64,000 nt of DNA, taken from Atrina japonica. Its lineage: Eukaryota; Mollusca; Bivalvia; Pterioida; Pinnidae. The translations under genes were made by a program, and so were the position numbers. The notes beneath the pieces are model-generated. The model had not been told where the DNA came from, did no database searches, and saw only the letters and a program-made list of their open reading frames with translations. Shown here piece by piece: positions 24,536-36,551 of this stretch (position 1 is its first letter; every line of letters begins with the position of its first letter). The stretch lies in assembly GCA_030159075.1 (NCBI GenBank), contig BROG01000467.1, forward strand, positions 124,001-188,000. The letters are read 5' to 3'.

Positions 24536-25262
24536 TCTGGGTCAAGTAAGCTTTGATTCTGTGCACACTGTGTAATTCGCGAAGCGAAGCGAATTACGCA
24601 AAAGTGTGCAGTCTTCATTCAGATGATTTCTTAGTGACACGGAAAAAATATAGAATCAATGCTTATAATTAAATTCCAATAACAAGTTCTAATAATTTAA
24701 ACAAACAAGTTAAACCGTCGCGCTTTAATTGCGTCGTTATGACATCCGCGAAAAACACTAGATTATTACGTCATTTTACGTCATCATCACGACGAATCTA
24801 GGAAGAGAAGTTGATGTGTGGTTGCTTTAGTTATAATAACAGCTACTGAAAGAGGAATTTGAAATAAATCCCATGGAGAGAGTATGAATGGTATTCAATG
24901 ACACTGGAATGTTAATATATCCATTTCTTTGGATTGCCTTTGCAAGACATGTAGGCCTAACTGCAATAGCGATACATTAGGGAATAGGCCTGATAAAACC
25001 GATGCTAATGCACTTGGGGTTGATTCACAATTACCAGTTGAAAGACAGGGCGTTACTAATAGATTTTTCGCGACTGTAACTTATGACCACTTTCATTAAG
25101 ATGACCTGTTTTTATCTTTATCATATTTGTGGATTGCAAATGGCCGACATGTAAACAAAAAGTAGTGCCGTCCGGGGGCGTGGCTTAATTACCGTTCACG
25201 TCATTGATGTATGACTCGAATGTTTTCTGTATTGTTAACCAATGAAATCGTCGTTAATCGTA
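24536..25262 (-). repeat. Dispersed repeat R1, copy 2
   Basis: Inverted relative to 2110-2935. Retains ATCCCATGGAGAGAGTATGA, the AAGTTGATGTGTGGTTGCTT stretch, GTCGCGCTTTAATTGCG, and the far end CATTGATGTATGACTCGAAT. Its left end holds a near-perfect palindrome (GTAATTCGC at 24572 and GCGAATTAC at 24589-24597). It also keeps GGCCGACATGTAAACAAA and GGGGCGTGGCTTAATTACC, mostly lost in copy 1, plus two close TGACGTAA-type words near 24760-24785. Confidence 0.65.
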
Positions 25263-26920
25263 ATTATATGTAGGCCACAGCATTGAGTATGACCCTAGAC
25301 AATTGGTATGTGATGTTTCATGGCTATAGCTGCAGTACTATGCCCACAATGGACTGACAAAATGCTTAATACAGAAAAAAGGACAACGCTGAAGCAGTTA
25401 CAGTAATAGTTCTTCTGTTCATCGAACAGGCGAGCTAAAAATGAATGTTTGCCATTTGGGTTTTACAAATTATAATGTGCCCAATTGTACATATTATAAT
25501 TGAACAAAATTAAAATGCAAATCATAATTTGTACAATTTTCTTTTCACTTGTACAACGTTAACCTGATGTACAATAACAACTATGAGCTATACACATGTA
25601 TAAAAATCTTATATTCCTATATTTTGTCAGATCCAGTGTAGTATTCCTATACAAAAAGTAAGGTTGAGTTTATCATTTGCAAGCACAAAAACAAATGTCA
25701 AACCTGGGTTAAAATCATGTAATTTTATCGAAATTTAAGAATTTTTATGCCTGTGTATATCTGTTCTTGTTATTGTATACCAATTTAAGTGGTAAAAAGG
25801 GTGGAATATTTGTGGAAAAAAAACACAGCTTATGCCCCCTTAAAGAAAAAATGTATTCTGTATTTTAAGTCATAGTCATAAGAATCAAACAATGGACATG
25901 AGAACGTACATACAATTAGTATTCTTTCACTTAACCTGGAATCTAATTTCATATTATCATGTTTACTATCATCATTGTAAGAATTACTTAAATAGAGGAT
26001 ATTTGCTGCTTTTTGTGAATAACATTTTTCATTCACCGTGTTTTGTTGATAACAACGCAGTTTACATTGACTATGCTTGTTATGTTAATTTTAACACTGT
26101 GAAAAATAGCAAATACAAATAATACATTCATTATTATATTTGATGATTCCTTATATTTAATTTATGAAATAAAAAGTATTTGTTGTGGAAATAGTAGTAT
26201 AAAATATATTTTCTTTTTTTCAACTAAATGTGTTACAAAACAAAATCAATATATTTTTTTTCAAACTGACAGTGGAAGTGCGTCGATCATAACCCCCGTT
26301 AAGGTGTAAAGCGATTTTAAACTTCTGACCATTTATGAACTCTTTAATGTGTAATGATAAGTGTAACTATAAGGATTGGTAACGGCTGAAAGGATGTTAT
26401 GTTGTCATAAATGATATTTATCGCCAAGATCGAGTTTTAAGCAGTTAACAATGACAAAATCGGTTGACACTGTAACTTGCAATGTGATCAGTAAGATAGA
26501 GCAGGTTCGTTATCGTGATAATGAATGCATTGTGGTTCACTGTTGTCAGTGTAGATACTAAATAATAACTTTGACGTAGCCAGTTCTACGCACCTGTGAA
26601 AAACTGAGTTCATCTGTTGCCTAAAATTAGACATTAAATAATTAAAATTAATTATGCACGTGCTGAATATAACTACTAATATGTGAAATTATCTGCACAT
26701 GGGCATGACATTTATATTTTTGCCTAGATAATCAGTTATAGCATTTAAAACCAAAACGGATAACAATCAGCTCGAAAAAAGTAGACTCAACATTTTAAAA
26801 CAATTCATAAAAAGTGTTACCTGAAATATCAAATAATAAACCAGTCTGTTTGTTTTAAATCATTTCAAAATAAAAATAAGATAAAATATTGTACAGTTGG
26901 TCAACATAAGCTAGGTTCAT
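25263..26920. other. No recognisable feature
   Basis: AT-rich unique sequence; overlapping short frames on both strands around 25830-26122 show no domain. Confidence 0.4.
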
Positions 26921-27172
26921 GCATGGTCGTGGATCATCGGGCTTTTAACCATGAATTTGAATACTTCTGATTAGCGCAGGTTCGAGCCCGCTGGAACCTA
27001 ATCTGATTTTTGACAGAAAGTTTGTCAATTTACTTTCGGAAGGCCGGTTGTCTCTTCCCGGGTACATTGTATCCGGGTTCTCTCCTCTCCATTAAAATGT
27101 GGCCTCAACCATATAACCTAAAAATTGTGGAGAGTGGCGTAAAACAAAAATCAAAATAAAAAATCCAATCAA
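26921..27172 (+). mobile_element. SINE-1, full-length
   Basis: Head GCATGGTCGTGGATCATCGG, B box GGTTCGAGCCC, then GCTGGAACCTAATCTGATTT, TTACTTTCGGAAGGCCGG, CCGGGTTCTCTCCTC, AACCATATAAC, GTGGCGTAAAACA and an AAATC-type tail. The A box is changed (GTCGTGGATCA where GTCGAGTGGTTA is expected). Confidence 0.8.
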
Positions 27173-27706
27173 ATTGTCCACGCCAACATAGAGAAAATGT
27201 TTATTTTCAGATTTTAGGGGGAAAACGAGATTCAGCACAAGATTGTCAGCTCTTTTTTCATTTTCTTGCATGAGGGAGAATTATTAGCTAGTGTAATTGT
27301 TTTATACACGAAAAGTTTGTAAATAGGACCCCTTTCCTAGTGATACAACAATAGAATCTCAGTTTGAGGTAGAAGGTTCTTAAATACTGAATCCGAGGCT
27401 CGCCTTCAAGAATCACTATAGACATGGTATTTAATTATCATACTTTCAGTGTAGACGTTGATTAATTTTCTCCCATCATTTTAGTTCTAGCTTCGTTTTA
27501 ATACAGAGCATTACTTCCAGTATAGAGGTGAATATATTGCATTCAAATTATCGAGTTTTAGCATAAGTATTAATTTAAAAGTCAAGTCTTTCAAAAAAGA
27601 CTCAAAACCCAAGCTGGGGAGATTTTAGAGTGACCTATCACATTGGCATAGGTCCACAGCACACAGTGGAATAGGGAGTTAACGATATAGTAATGAATAC
27701 AACAAA
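27173..27706. other. No recognisable feature
   Basis: Unique sequence between SINE-1 and a MITE. Confidence 0.5.
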
Positions 27707-27892
27707 CAGAGTAGAACCTCGCTTAAAGACCATCTCACTTAGAAGACAATCTTACATTTAAGACCAGTGACTTGAAAATTCCCGTATATATATTCAGTAA
27801 GAATAGAATTTCAATTTAAGAGATGACCTCACTAATTAGACCACGTACAGTCAGTCAGTTATATGGTCTTCATAATGAGATTCTACTGTACT
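27707..27892. mobile_element. MITE family 2 with terminal inverted repeats
   Basis: Left end CAGAGTAGAACCTCGCTTA then AAGACCAT; right end ATGGTC then TTCATAATGAGATTCTACTG, its inverse with few mismatches (about 25 bp). Length about 185 bp, no coding capacity. A diverged copy lies at 8129-8312. Superfamily not assigned. Confidence 0.7.
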
Positions 27893-28960
27893 TCGTATAT
27901 ACCAGGAAGAAAGAGTCGTTAAATATTCTCTGAAACACAATGATTCCTCATTACGTAATATAACAACCACGTGGAATATTGTAGTTTGATCATGTCTACA
28001 TGGTACTATCTTTGTCATAGGAAAAATGAAAAGATTAATTTTGGTATACGTGCATGTCAATGTACTTACGTAAATCAGTAAAAACCTTATAGAAGAGAAT
28101 CATAGAGATGTCTTAGACGTGACAAATTCATTGTGAGAGTGAAAGTCGAATGCCACCAATGAAATCGGTTAACAAAAGCTCTAACTGGTGTAATGTATTT
28201 TTTATGAACCGAGTGGCTGTAAGTTCAAAAAACAACATGGCTCTGATAACAAACGTTCTCCGCCTCCATCCTATCATATTCATCATCAGCTTGTGAATTT
28301 ACAAAAATATATCGTAATTGATGACGCACCAACATAAAGACTTTTTCCGGATAATACTTGATTTAATGACATAAATCGATGTACTATTTTTTGTTAAAAA
28401 TCGAATTTTATAGACAATGGCTTCTGATTTTATAAACGTGGGATGACATACTGCTGAAAGACGCCGCCTTCACAAAGAGCTTATATAAATATATATTTAC
28501 AAAACTTTTGATCAGTGACTAAAATATCGACCAAGGTGTCCGTTTTGATATATTTTGTTGTTTACATTGTAGTAGTGTGGACCGCATATGTGCAATGTTC
28601 GATTAAAGGTGTAGATAGCTAGGCTTTATACGTTATTAATAAAGATTTTCTTATCATCTGTGATAATAATATCCCTACATAGCTCTTCCCACATCTAATC
28701 TGCATTATAACATTGTCATGTACAGTAGTTTGCCATGCAATGCACGCAGATGCAAGTGTTGAAGTAAGTAACCATTCATTTGAAATGGTATGGTATTCGC
28801 TTACAGTTTCAATAAAAGAGTCATTGTTCTACATGTGTTTCCTTTGGAATGTTATCTTAATGTGATATATTTGTATTCAGCATTTCTGCCAATCCACACA
28901 GCATACAAATACTGTAACAAATACAAACATATGTATTTGTACAATGAAATACACATAGAT
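27893..28960. other. No recognisable feature
   Basis: AT-rich unique sequence; an 82-codon frame at 28790-29038 overlaps the following repeat and is not supported. Confidence 0.4.
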
Positions 28961-29160
28961 ATCATAAACGATATCAAAGTTATATTTTTAACAAATAAGC
29001 TCAAAACAAATGCTCAAGACGATCGTTTCTGTCGATAAGATCTCTTCAGTTTAGCTCGAATTTAATATAGATATATTTCCAAACATAAAGTGGTATCATA
29101 CAAGGTCAAATGATAAATCTAGTAGTGTTGCCAAAGCCGTATAAAGGTATCCACTGCAAA
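28961..29160 (-). mobile_element. Hammerhead module, decayed solitary copy
   Basis: Antisense module: ATCATAAACGATATCAAAGT (its 3' end), TGCTCAAGACGATCGTTTCT, AAAGTGGTATCATACAAGG, AAAGGTATCCACTG. No PLE coding sequence adjoins. Confidence 0.65.
29012..29055 (-). ncRNA. Hammerhead ribozyme with a damaged core
   Basis: On the minus strand: GCTAAA, CTGAAGA (CTGATGA expected), a stem II region, GACAGAAAC, GATCGTC, TTGAGC. GAAAC and the cleavage side are intact; the U-to-A change in the core and a stem I mismatch should abolish or weaken cleavage. Confidence 0.5.
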
Positions 29161-29234
29161 AAAAAATTTCTCTAGAACCAACGATAGATATTTCACACAA
29201 TGGAAGCACTGAAAGTTTATACATATTAAATATA

Positions 29235-29770
29235 ATGTGTAAATTGTTGAACTAGAAGTTAGTGATAGGTTGTTTACCTAGAAATTAGTTTTTAAGTCTT
29301 AAGTTTAAAGGATGAAGTATTATTGAGCATTATATCATTCAATTGATAGATTGTTTAGAATTTAATCTGTAATAAGTTGTTTAACTAGAAATCACAGATA
29401 AGCTGTTTAACTAGAAATCACAGATAAGCTGTTTAACTAGAAAGCACAGTTAAGTTGTTTAACAAGAAATCACGGATAAGTTGTTTAATTAGAAACCGGT
29501 GATAAATGTTAAACTGGAAATCAGTGATCAGTTGTTTAATCGGAAATCAGTGATACATTTTTAAACTAGAAATCAGCGATAATATAAACCATTGATAAGT
29601 TGTTTGACTTAAATCACAGATAAGTTGTTAGATTAGAGTTCATTGATAGGTTGTTTGATAAGAGATCAATTATAAGTTGTTTTACTAGAAACCAGTGGTA
29701 AGTTGTTTAACTAGAAATCAGTGACGTTGTTTAACTAGAAATCTGTTCCGTTTTTAAAATAGAAATCAAC
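29235..29770. repeat. 26-bp minisatellite
   Basis: Unit approximately TTGTTTAACTAGAAATCA plus CAGATAAG. It is most regular at 29380-29500 and decays outward; about 15-20 units. Confidence 0.85.
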
Positions 29771-30090
29771 GATAAATTCTTTTTCAAATATGAGGTCGTG
29801 TTGAAGTAAATATTTGTCAAATTATGTTCGACATAATTTTTCGTTTGAAATCACCGTGATTTTCACTGTGTATCTAGAATATAGAGTCGTTTGTCCAGTT
29901 GTCTGTCCAGTTGTCTGTATAGATTGTGGTCACGTTATCATGTTGGTTTTGGATTGAATTTATCTATCGATACCAATCCCTTCATGACACTTAATGTTCC
30001 TGGGAATTGTGTTTGTGAAAATATCACTACGATTGTGTGTGTTAAGACGTTTATAAATAGTACTTTGCTATCTGTATTTTTATGTAGTAC
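29771..30090. other. No gene; possible PLE trace
   Basis: At 29905-29965 TGTCTGTATAGATTGTGGTC and GGTTTTGGATTGAA weakly resemble the start of the PLE 3' untranslated region in plus orientation. Otherwise nothing seen. Confidence 0.3.
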
Positions 30091-30310
30091 AAAATTATAA
30101 ATTATAACCATTTTACTAAAGTTCTAGTTTTTCAACACAAAGAGTCCAAAACAATTGCTAAAGAAGATCCGACTTCATCAGTTGAGCTCCAAATCAAAAT
30201 AAAGGTTGTTTTGCGAAACAAAATGTGGCACCATACAGAATACAAAATAACCTAAATGTATTCCCAAATTCTTCTAAGAGTAGCAACTATAAATTAAAAT
30301 GAAAATTACA
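30091..30310 (-). mobile_element. Hammerhead module, decayed solitary copy
   Basis: Antisense: ATTATAACC with TACTAAAGTTCTAG (3' end), GACTTCATCAGTTGAGCTCC (stem I 5' side, CTGATGA and the AGTC half of stem II), AAATGTGGCACCATACAGAA, TTCTTCTAAGAGTAGCAACT. The GAAAC and GTC half of the ribozyme cannot be recognised. Confidence 0.6.
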
Positions 30311-30386
30311 TTTTGAAGAGTTTATATTTAAAACTGAGCTAACCATTCGAAATATTAAGCTGGAGTAGAAATACTAGATTTCAAAT

Positions 30387-30388
<2 letters not shown>

Positions 30389-30444
<56 letters not shown>
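30389..30444. repeat. (ATT)n microsatellite
   Basis: Pure ATT triplet tract of about 56 bp. Confidence 0.97.
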
Positions 30445-31015
<571 letters not shown>

Positions 31016-33299
31016 TTTTAGGGTCGGAATATCTCCGTTGATACCTCTCGTTGCGTCTTTTTTTCTCTTTCATTCCGTCTCTCTGAGTTTGTAAATGTTT
31101 GGTGTGTTGTATATGTATGCGAAGTAAAAAAAAAGAATGCATTCGTCAGATAATATTAAGCAAGTTATGAATAGTTGATGAGTAATAATTATACATTTTA
31201 ACACATGAATTGACCTACAAAACTAACATTCCAATGAATTACTCTTTGTGCTTTCATATGTGTTTCTAAAGCACTTCCGTCAAAATGTGTAGGAATAGAA
31301 TTAGTAATATATCAAAATGCTAATAAGACTGAAGTCATGTGCCTCAGTAATTTAATTAGTAAATTTAAACAAATGACAATCATTTGTTGACATACAGTTT
31401 TATGCATGGATTCTAAATATACAATGAAATTAATTGGTTTAAAACTGAAAAAAAAGAAAAAGATGGGTCGTTGTCTTTTCTTAATTTGCATGTTTTACTT
31501 GAAAAAGACGATTTCTGTCTGAAAATAAGAAGCATGATATTTGCTTTCTATTTTCGATGTACATAAAATATTTATTTTTATTTGCGATGTCTATATTTCC
31601 TGTGTTACATCAACTGTGTTCACACGAATCAAAATGTGAGACATGACTTATGTGATCGCCAAGAACAATGAAAGAGAGAGACAATGATGTATAGTTCTAC
31701 CGAGATGAATTGAAACATGTTTACAAAACAACTAGTTTAAATTGATTCATAGAGGGACCAAAACTTAGTTTTTGGTACAAGCTACGGTAATGCATGAAAT
31801 TGACCTTTCGCCAAAGGCCCAACACGGCACCTTTAGGCAGATTTTTCAATTATGACGTCATATTTAAATGGCCCGCCAAACATTTCGTGATCGACGTTAC
31901 AATCGTCAAATATGCGCATTGAGAGCGTTACTAAGAGCAAGACAAAATGTTTTGGTTTCTGACAGAACCCGGACGTGTCTTGTTATCTTGAAAAGTCTAA
32001 TACATAATACATTGCTGATAAACTTGTTTGTTGTATCTTTTCTATTCAACTCCCATCTCAACCCCACTCGACATTTAAAATATGTGGTATGTTTCAGAGA
32101 TGTTTTTTTTTATTTTGGGCTGTATGTTTTGACAGAAAAAAATATACTCACCATAAATTTATACCATTTTCAGTTTTTATATTAACACAATAAACTATCG
32201 AAGGATTTCGATGATGGCTGACTTTCAGGAATTATGGGACTTTAAAATAATCTTGCTAACAATATGAAGACCCCATCTCTGGAATGTTAGATAGTTTTAT
32301 TGTGCACGATCACATACAGTGACTCTCGCCAATCAGATCTAAATCTACTTGATGTTTTTTTCACAAAGTTTGGCCTTTTCACCTAACCCGAGAGACTTTC
32401 ATGTAACATTTGAGACGGGTGTGACATGCTGACAGGGGAGGCTGCTTTCTGTCGTACACCTGGGTCTATCCTATTTGGGACTTGGTATTATTCCTCATGT
32501 TGACATCATTTCTTTATCTAATTTGTCGTATTGTCATGGACTTTAATGGATTTTCAATTATCCATTGGAACTTCTTCTTGTTTACTTCTTTCAATGATAA
32601 CACATGCACTACATTTCTTCCAGTAAGAAAGCACATGTTACCTCGTTAGTTCGTCCAACTGTTTTATATTCCCCTGATAAAAGTAAGTATAAAATCTGAT
32701 GTTAAAAGTTACCATCTAATACTATCATATCAGAAGAACAAAGAAAGTGTAGTATCTTTATCTCGGTAATAACTACAATGGAAAACCAACTTTATATTTA
32801 TGGATGTTAGTGTAAACTGGCTAAGACTACTGTATTTTACAACGTTAATCAACGTATCGTTTTCTTTACGTGTCTAGTTAAACGAAACATGACATTACAC
32901 TCACGACCTCTGCGTTTCATATTATCATACTTATCGTCAGGCCAATTAGCAAAGGTCTAACGTTACCATACCTACCATCAAGCTGACTGCCTATTGTTGA
33001 ATGACACAATGTTGTCCTTTTTTATCTTATGTTACAGAAAAATATATTTTACATGCTCTCTGTTCTTGTAAATATATCTGGTATAACAAATATTTGTGTT
33101 TTCATCATCTGTCATTTTTAACAACTCGTTATTGTCTGTCAAATGTGATACAGTAACCATACATCATTCTCTGGCACCTGGTGAAACTTGTAGTAGTGAA
33201 ATTACATAGGATTGTACTGTAAAAAATACGGCAATCAAGTTAATTGTGTCTTTATATTTTATATATAGCCCAATTGGACAAAACAGTTCAAGTTTCTTG
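31016..33299. other. No supported gene; weak PLE-like trace
   Basis: Mostly unique. A 105-codon frame at 31868-32185 opens with an arginine-rich stretch but shows no domain. At 32395-32480, GGGTGTGACATGCTGACAGG then GGAGGCTGCTT resembles the PLE 3' word GTGACCGGTCGACAGGGGAT, perhaps from another PLE family. Confidence 0.35.
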
Positions 33300-34072
33300 A
33301 CGTAATTCTGTTGCCTGTATCTAAATATATTTTCGGCATCAGGTGTTTTTGTGTGTATTGAGCATGTGTCCCTATATAAGTGCGCTATCAGTGTTGTCCG
33401 TATTTGAGGGCATCAGTGTTGTCCGTATCTGAGTGCATTGTATGTGTATTACAAGTCAGTGTAGTGCCTGCAACTAAATGTAGCGTCCGTGTCTGAATAT
33501 GTTATCTGCGTCTAAGTGTAGTATCCGTATCTGAGTGTATTAACTGCATTTAAATGTACTGTCAGTATCCAAATGTGTTGTTTTGATCTAAGTGTAGTGT
33601 TCGTATCTAAATGTGTTGTCTATATCTTTGTGAAGTATCAGTATCTAAAAGTGTTGTCTGTATCTAAGTGCAGTGTCCGTATCTTAATGTGTTGGCAACA
33701 CCTAAATTTAGTGTCCGTACCTGAATGTGTTGCCATCATTTAAGTGGTATGTCCGTAACTGAATGTGTTGTCAGCATTTAAGAGTAGTGTCCGTGTCTGT
33801 ATCTTAGTGTAGAGCCCGTAGCTAAATGTGTTGTCAGCATCTAAGTGCAGTATCCGTATCTAAATGTGTTGTCAGCATTTAAGAGTAGTGCCCGTATCTA
33901 AATGTGTTGTCTGTATCTTAGTGTAGAGCCCGTAGCTAAATGTGTTGTCAGCATCTAAGTGCAGTATCCGTATCTAAATGTGTTGTCAGCATTTAAGAGT
34001 AGTGTCCGAATCTAAATGTGTTGTATCTTAGTGTAGTTTCCGTATTTAAATGTGCTGTTTGTATCTTAGTAT
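33300..34072. repeat. 19-bp minisatellite, left part
   Basis: Monomer about TGTGTTGTCAGCATCTAAG, alternating with TGTAGTGTCCGTATCTAAA, giving a 38-bp dimer. About 40 monomers with many substitutions. It continues at 36552-36730 after the inserted elements. Confidence 0.85.
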
Positions 34073-34392
34073 GGCACGCCAAAATCACATTAATGAGTTA
34101 AACCTTTTTCCAGTTAAACCCAGCTTTTCTCCAGTTAAACCTAGTTTTTCTCAATAACCCACATTAATATAAAAATTTCAGATACCAAAGTATAAATCAA
34201 TAGAATGTCCAGGACATAGATACAAATCCGGTAAAAATGAACAAACACGGACCTCTTGAAACCAAAAGGTGGGATCAGGTGCCATGGGGGAGTAAGCATC
34301 CCCTGTCGACCGGTCACACCCGCCGTGAGTCCACAGTCAAGTCCAATGAAACAAGTGAGGAGTGTATCCTCGTCACAATTGGTACAGACGTC

Positions 34393-36000
34393 TCAACAAC
34401 CGCCAACGAAAAGGTAACTCAACATTTCACTTAGTGAAACAGAGTAGTCGCAAACAAGACTATTATACCGACCGTAAAATTTGCGGAACGTTAACATTAA
34501 ACGCGGTTTTCGATATCCCTGTGTCAATAATTTGTCAGTGAGTAGTTTACCTCTGTATATAAAATTTTCATATGTTGTGCACGCCCTGGCATATCGGATC
34601 ATTTGTGAAATATAAACTCCATATGCGGGTGACTGAGGGATATTACTACTTAAATGTGGAAAATTTACGATGGGAAAGCCAAAATCGTCGCGTTTACCGT
34701 ATAGCTTAGTTGCTAATTTCCCGTCTGTGTTTATATTAAGTAAAATGTCTAAGTGTGAAGCGTGTGTGCTTGATTCTGTTGTAACTTTAATTTCTAGTTC
34801 GCTGGGATATATCGCATTGACATATTAATTAATTATTAATTGTCATTATTAAATGACAAAACGTCGACGATATATCTAAATGCCAAATTAAAGGACACCG
34901 CTAACTTTTTCTTCTTTTGATTCAGCAGTTTCTGAATGAAGTCTGCTTCGTATGAATAAAGGAACAGGTCGGCCAATAAAGGAGCACAATTAGTTCCCAT
35001 AGGAATGCCGACAGTTTGTTGAAAGACCACGTCTCCGAACATTACAAATATATTGTTTATTAGAAATTCCAGCATGTTTTTTTTTATATCAACTTCAGTA
35101 TATTTATGTGTAGAATCAGAGTGGTGTTTGACGAAATAAGTATCCTGATAGCCAATCACTAGATATTTAAATTTTCAGGTACCACCTTTAGTGAAAAAGC
35201 AGTTGTCTATGATGCTGAAAAGTCTTTCTTTTAATTTTTTATGTGGAATAGTAGTGTAAAGAGTAGAGAAGTCATAAGTTTTGATACTGTGAATTCGAGA
35301 AAAATTGTGTGCCTTCAAATTTTCTAAGAGCTGTTTAGAATTTTTTAAGTATCCACATCTGATTTACACCGCTTCTGGAATAAGCAACTGTACAGTATTG
35401 TTGAAGTTTCTCCTTAATGGCTGTCAATATCTTGGTAAGGAGTAAAGATAAAGGTTTGGTAGAACATTTGCTGGATCCTGCTGTGTATCTTTGCTTATAT
35501 GGGGTTTTATGAAGTTTAGGTATCCAGTATGAATGTGGTAGCTCGAAATCGGTATCCGTTGTAGGTATATCAAATGAGTGTAATACGGACACGTGATTTT
35601 GAAGGATCTCGTCCTTTGAAAGTGAGCTACGTGTGTATGTAGGATTTCCAGAATTCGTATTAAACCCAAGTTCTTCTAATAAACAATTATAGTAATGTGC
35701 CTTACAAATAAAACCTATACTATTTGAGGCTTTGTCTGCTGGTACCAGTACATATTGGTCATGTAACCTATCCAGTTCAGTTACTACTTCTGGATCATTA
35801 AATACAGAGGGATAACGTGTTTTCATAGTCCCTTTAAGTTTTCGAATACGAGATTTTATCAACCATCGTATGGCTTTCAGCCATTCAGACAAAGTGTCTG
35901 GAGAAATACTAGGTTTAAATATTATAAACATAATTCCAAAGTTATAATGCTCAAGACGATCGTTTCTGTCAATTAGACCATCAGTTGAGCTCCAATACAA
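34393..36000 (-). pseudogene. PLE reverse transcriptase, inactivated
   Basis: The enzyme would copy element RNA into DNA at a chromosomal nick. N-terminal piece (36000-35335): LVPADKAS (residues 86-92 of the piece), SYWIPKLHK (157-165, RT motif 1-2 of PLEs) and the STKPLS region. Next piece: THKYTEVDIKKNMLEFLINN and GIPMGTNCAPLLADLFLY (motif B-like). The catalytic box reads FRYIVDVLS, so the first Asp of YIDD is Val. The C-terminal piece (34825-34393) has KRDDFGFPIVNFPHLSSNIP, YGVYISQMIRYARAC and KFYGRYNSLV. Breaks: an extra A in the A-run near 35340 (frameshift), a TGA for Arg near 35187, and stops or a frame change at 34825-34840. No ATG start is evident. Certainly non-functional; the family call rests on motif recognition only. 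Confidence 0.88.
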
Positions 36001-36214
36001 AATGTATATGTATTTTCTAAAGCGAAAGTGGTATCATACAAGGACAAATAATAAATATAAAAGTAAAGCCGAAATCCGTCTAAGAGTAACCACTGTAAAA
36101 GATGACTATCTAAGCTTTAGAAAGATCTGGAATTTAAATGGTGTTATCAGTGCCATATATTACTTTGGTATAAGATTATCAGCTGGTATCGAAATACCCG
36201 GTACTAGGTTTATG
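35922..36214 (-). mobile_element. Hammerhead module attached to the PLE
   Basis: Read on the minus strand: CATAAACCTAGTACC, TTTACAGTGGTTACTCTTAG, CTTGTATGATACCAC, the ribozyme, then CATTATAACTTTGGAATTAT and GTTTATAAT. Collinear with 20844-21147 over its full length. Immediately 3' of it lies reverse transcriptase-side sequence (KPSISPDTLSEWL), whereas the other copies enter unrelated DNA at this point. Confidence 0.75.
35949..35990 (-). ncRNA. Hammerhead ribozyme in the PLE, core damaged
   Basis: Minus strand: GCTCAA, CTGATGG, then TCTAATTGACA, GAAAC, GATCGTC, TTGAGC. Stem I (6 bp), GAAAC and the GTC cleavage site (between 35955 and 35954) are intact. Two bases of the CTGATGAAG segment are missing compared with 21071, so the last A of CTGATGA is lost. 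Confidence 0.6.
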
Positions 36215-36551
36215 TACTGAGAAAAATAAATAGGTTTAACTGCGCCAAAATCACAAAAATGAGTTTTTAACCTAGTTTTTCTCGAGAAACAAAAAACTAG
36301 TTTCACTGAGAAAAACTATATTTAACTGCGCCACAATCGTATTAATGAATCTCAGTTAAACTTAGTTTTTCTCCAGTTAATTTGGGTTACGAGAAAAATT
36401 CGGATTAACTGGAGAAATATTAGGTTTAACTTGTAACCCACGTTAACTGGAGAAAAAGTAGCTTTATCTGAGAAAACTAGGTTTAACTGGAGAAAAAATA
36501 AGTTAATCCGAGAAACACTAGGTTTAATTCATTAATGTGATTTTGGTGTGC

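Larger units (their letters stand above)
34160..36214 (-). mobile_element. Penelope-like retroelement, most complete copy
   Basis: Minus-strand order: module with hammerhead (36214-35922), reverse transcriptase (about 35920-34393), 3' untranslated region (34392-34160) ending in ATTTTTATATTA. The 3' untranslated region recurs in eight other places in the window. No GIY-YIG endonuclease motif is seen after the reverse transcriptase; the stop just after LFVGGC is at the same place in the copies at about 9690 and 19058, so the missing endonuclease is not due to a local stop. An N-terminal endonuclease, as in some invertebrate PLEs, would have to have been lost by 5' truncation. No clear target-site duplication was found. 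Confidence 0.85.
34073..36551. mobile_element. Foldback-like element split by a PLE
   Basis: Left end GGCACGCCAAAATCACATTA then ATGAGTTAAACC; the right end is its inverse (GGTTTAATTCAT then TAATGTGATTTTGGTGTGC), about 30 bp with few mismatches. The arms (34073-34160 and 36215-36551) are built of subrepeats of CCAGTTAAACCTAGTTTTTC and its inverse. The right arm holds two extra internal copies of the terminal motif (CTGCGCCAAAATCAC at 36240, CTGCGCCACAATCG at about 36330). It interrupts the 19-bp minisatellite. No own coding sequence. Confidence 0.7.

Noticed and set aside
34177..34392. Extension of the reverse transcriptase frame by 77 codons beyond its stop
   Set aside because: The stop after LFVGGC lies at the same place in the copies at about 9690 and 19058, and the extension is not kept open in other copies, so this is 3' untranslated sequence.
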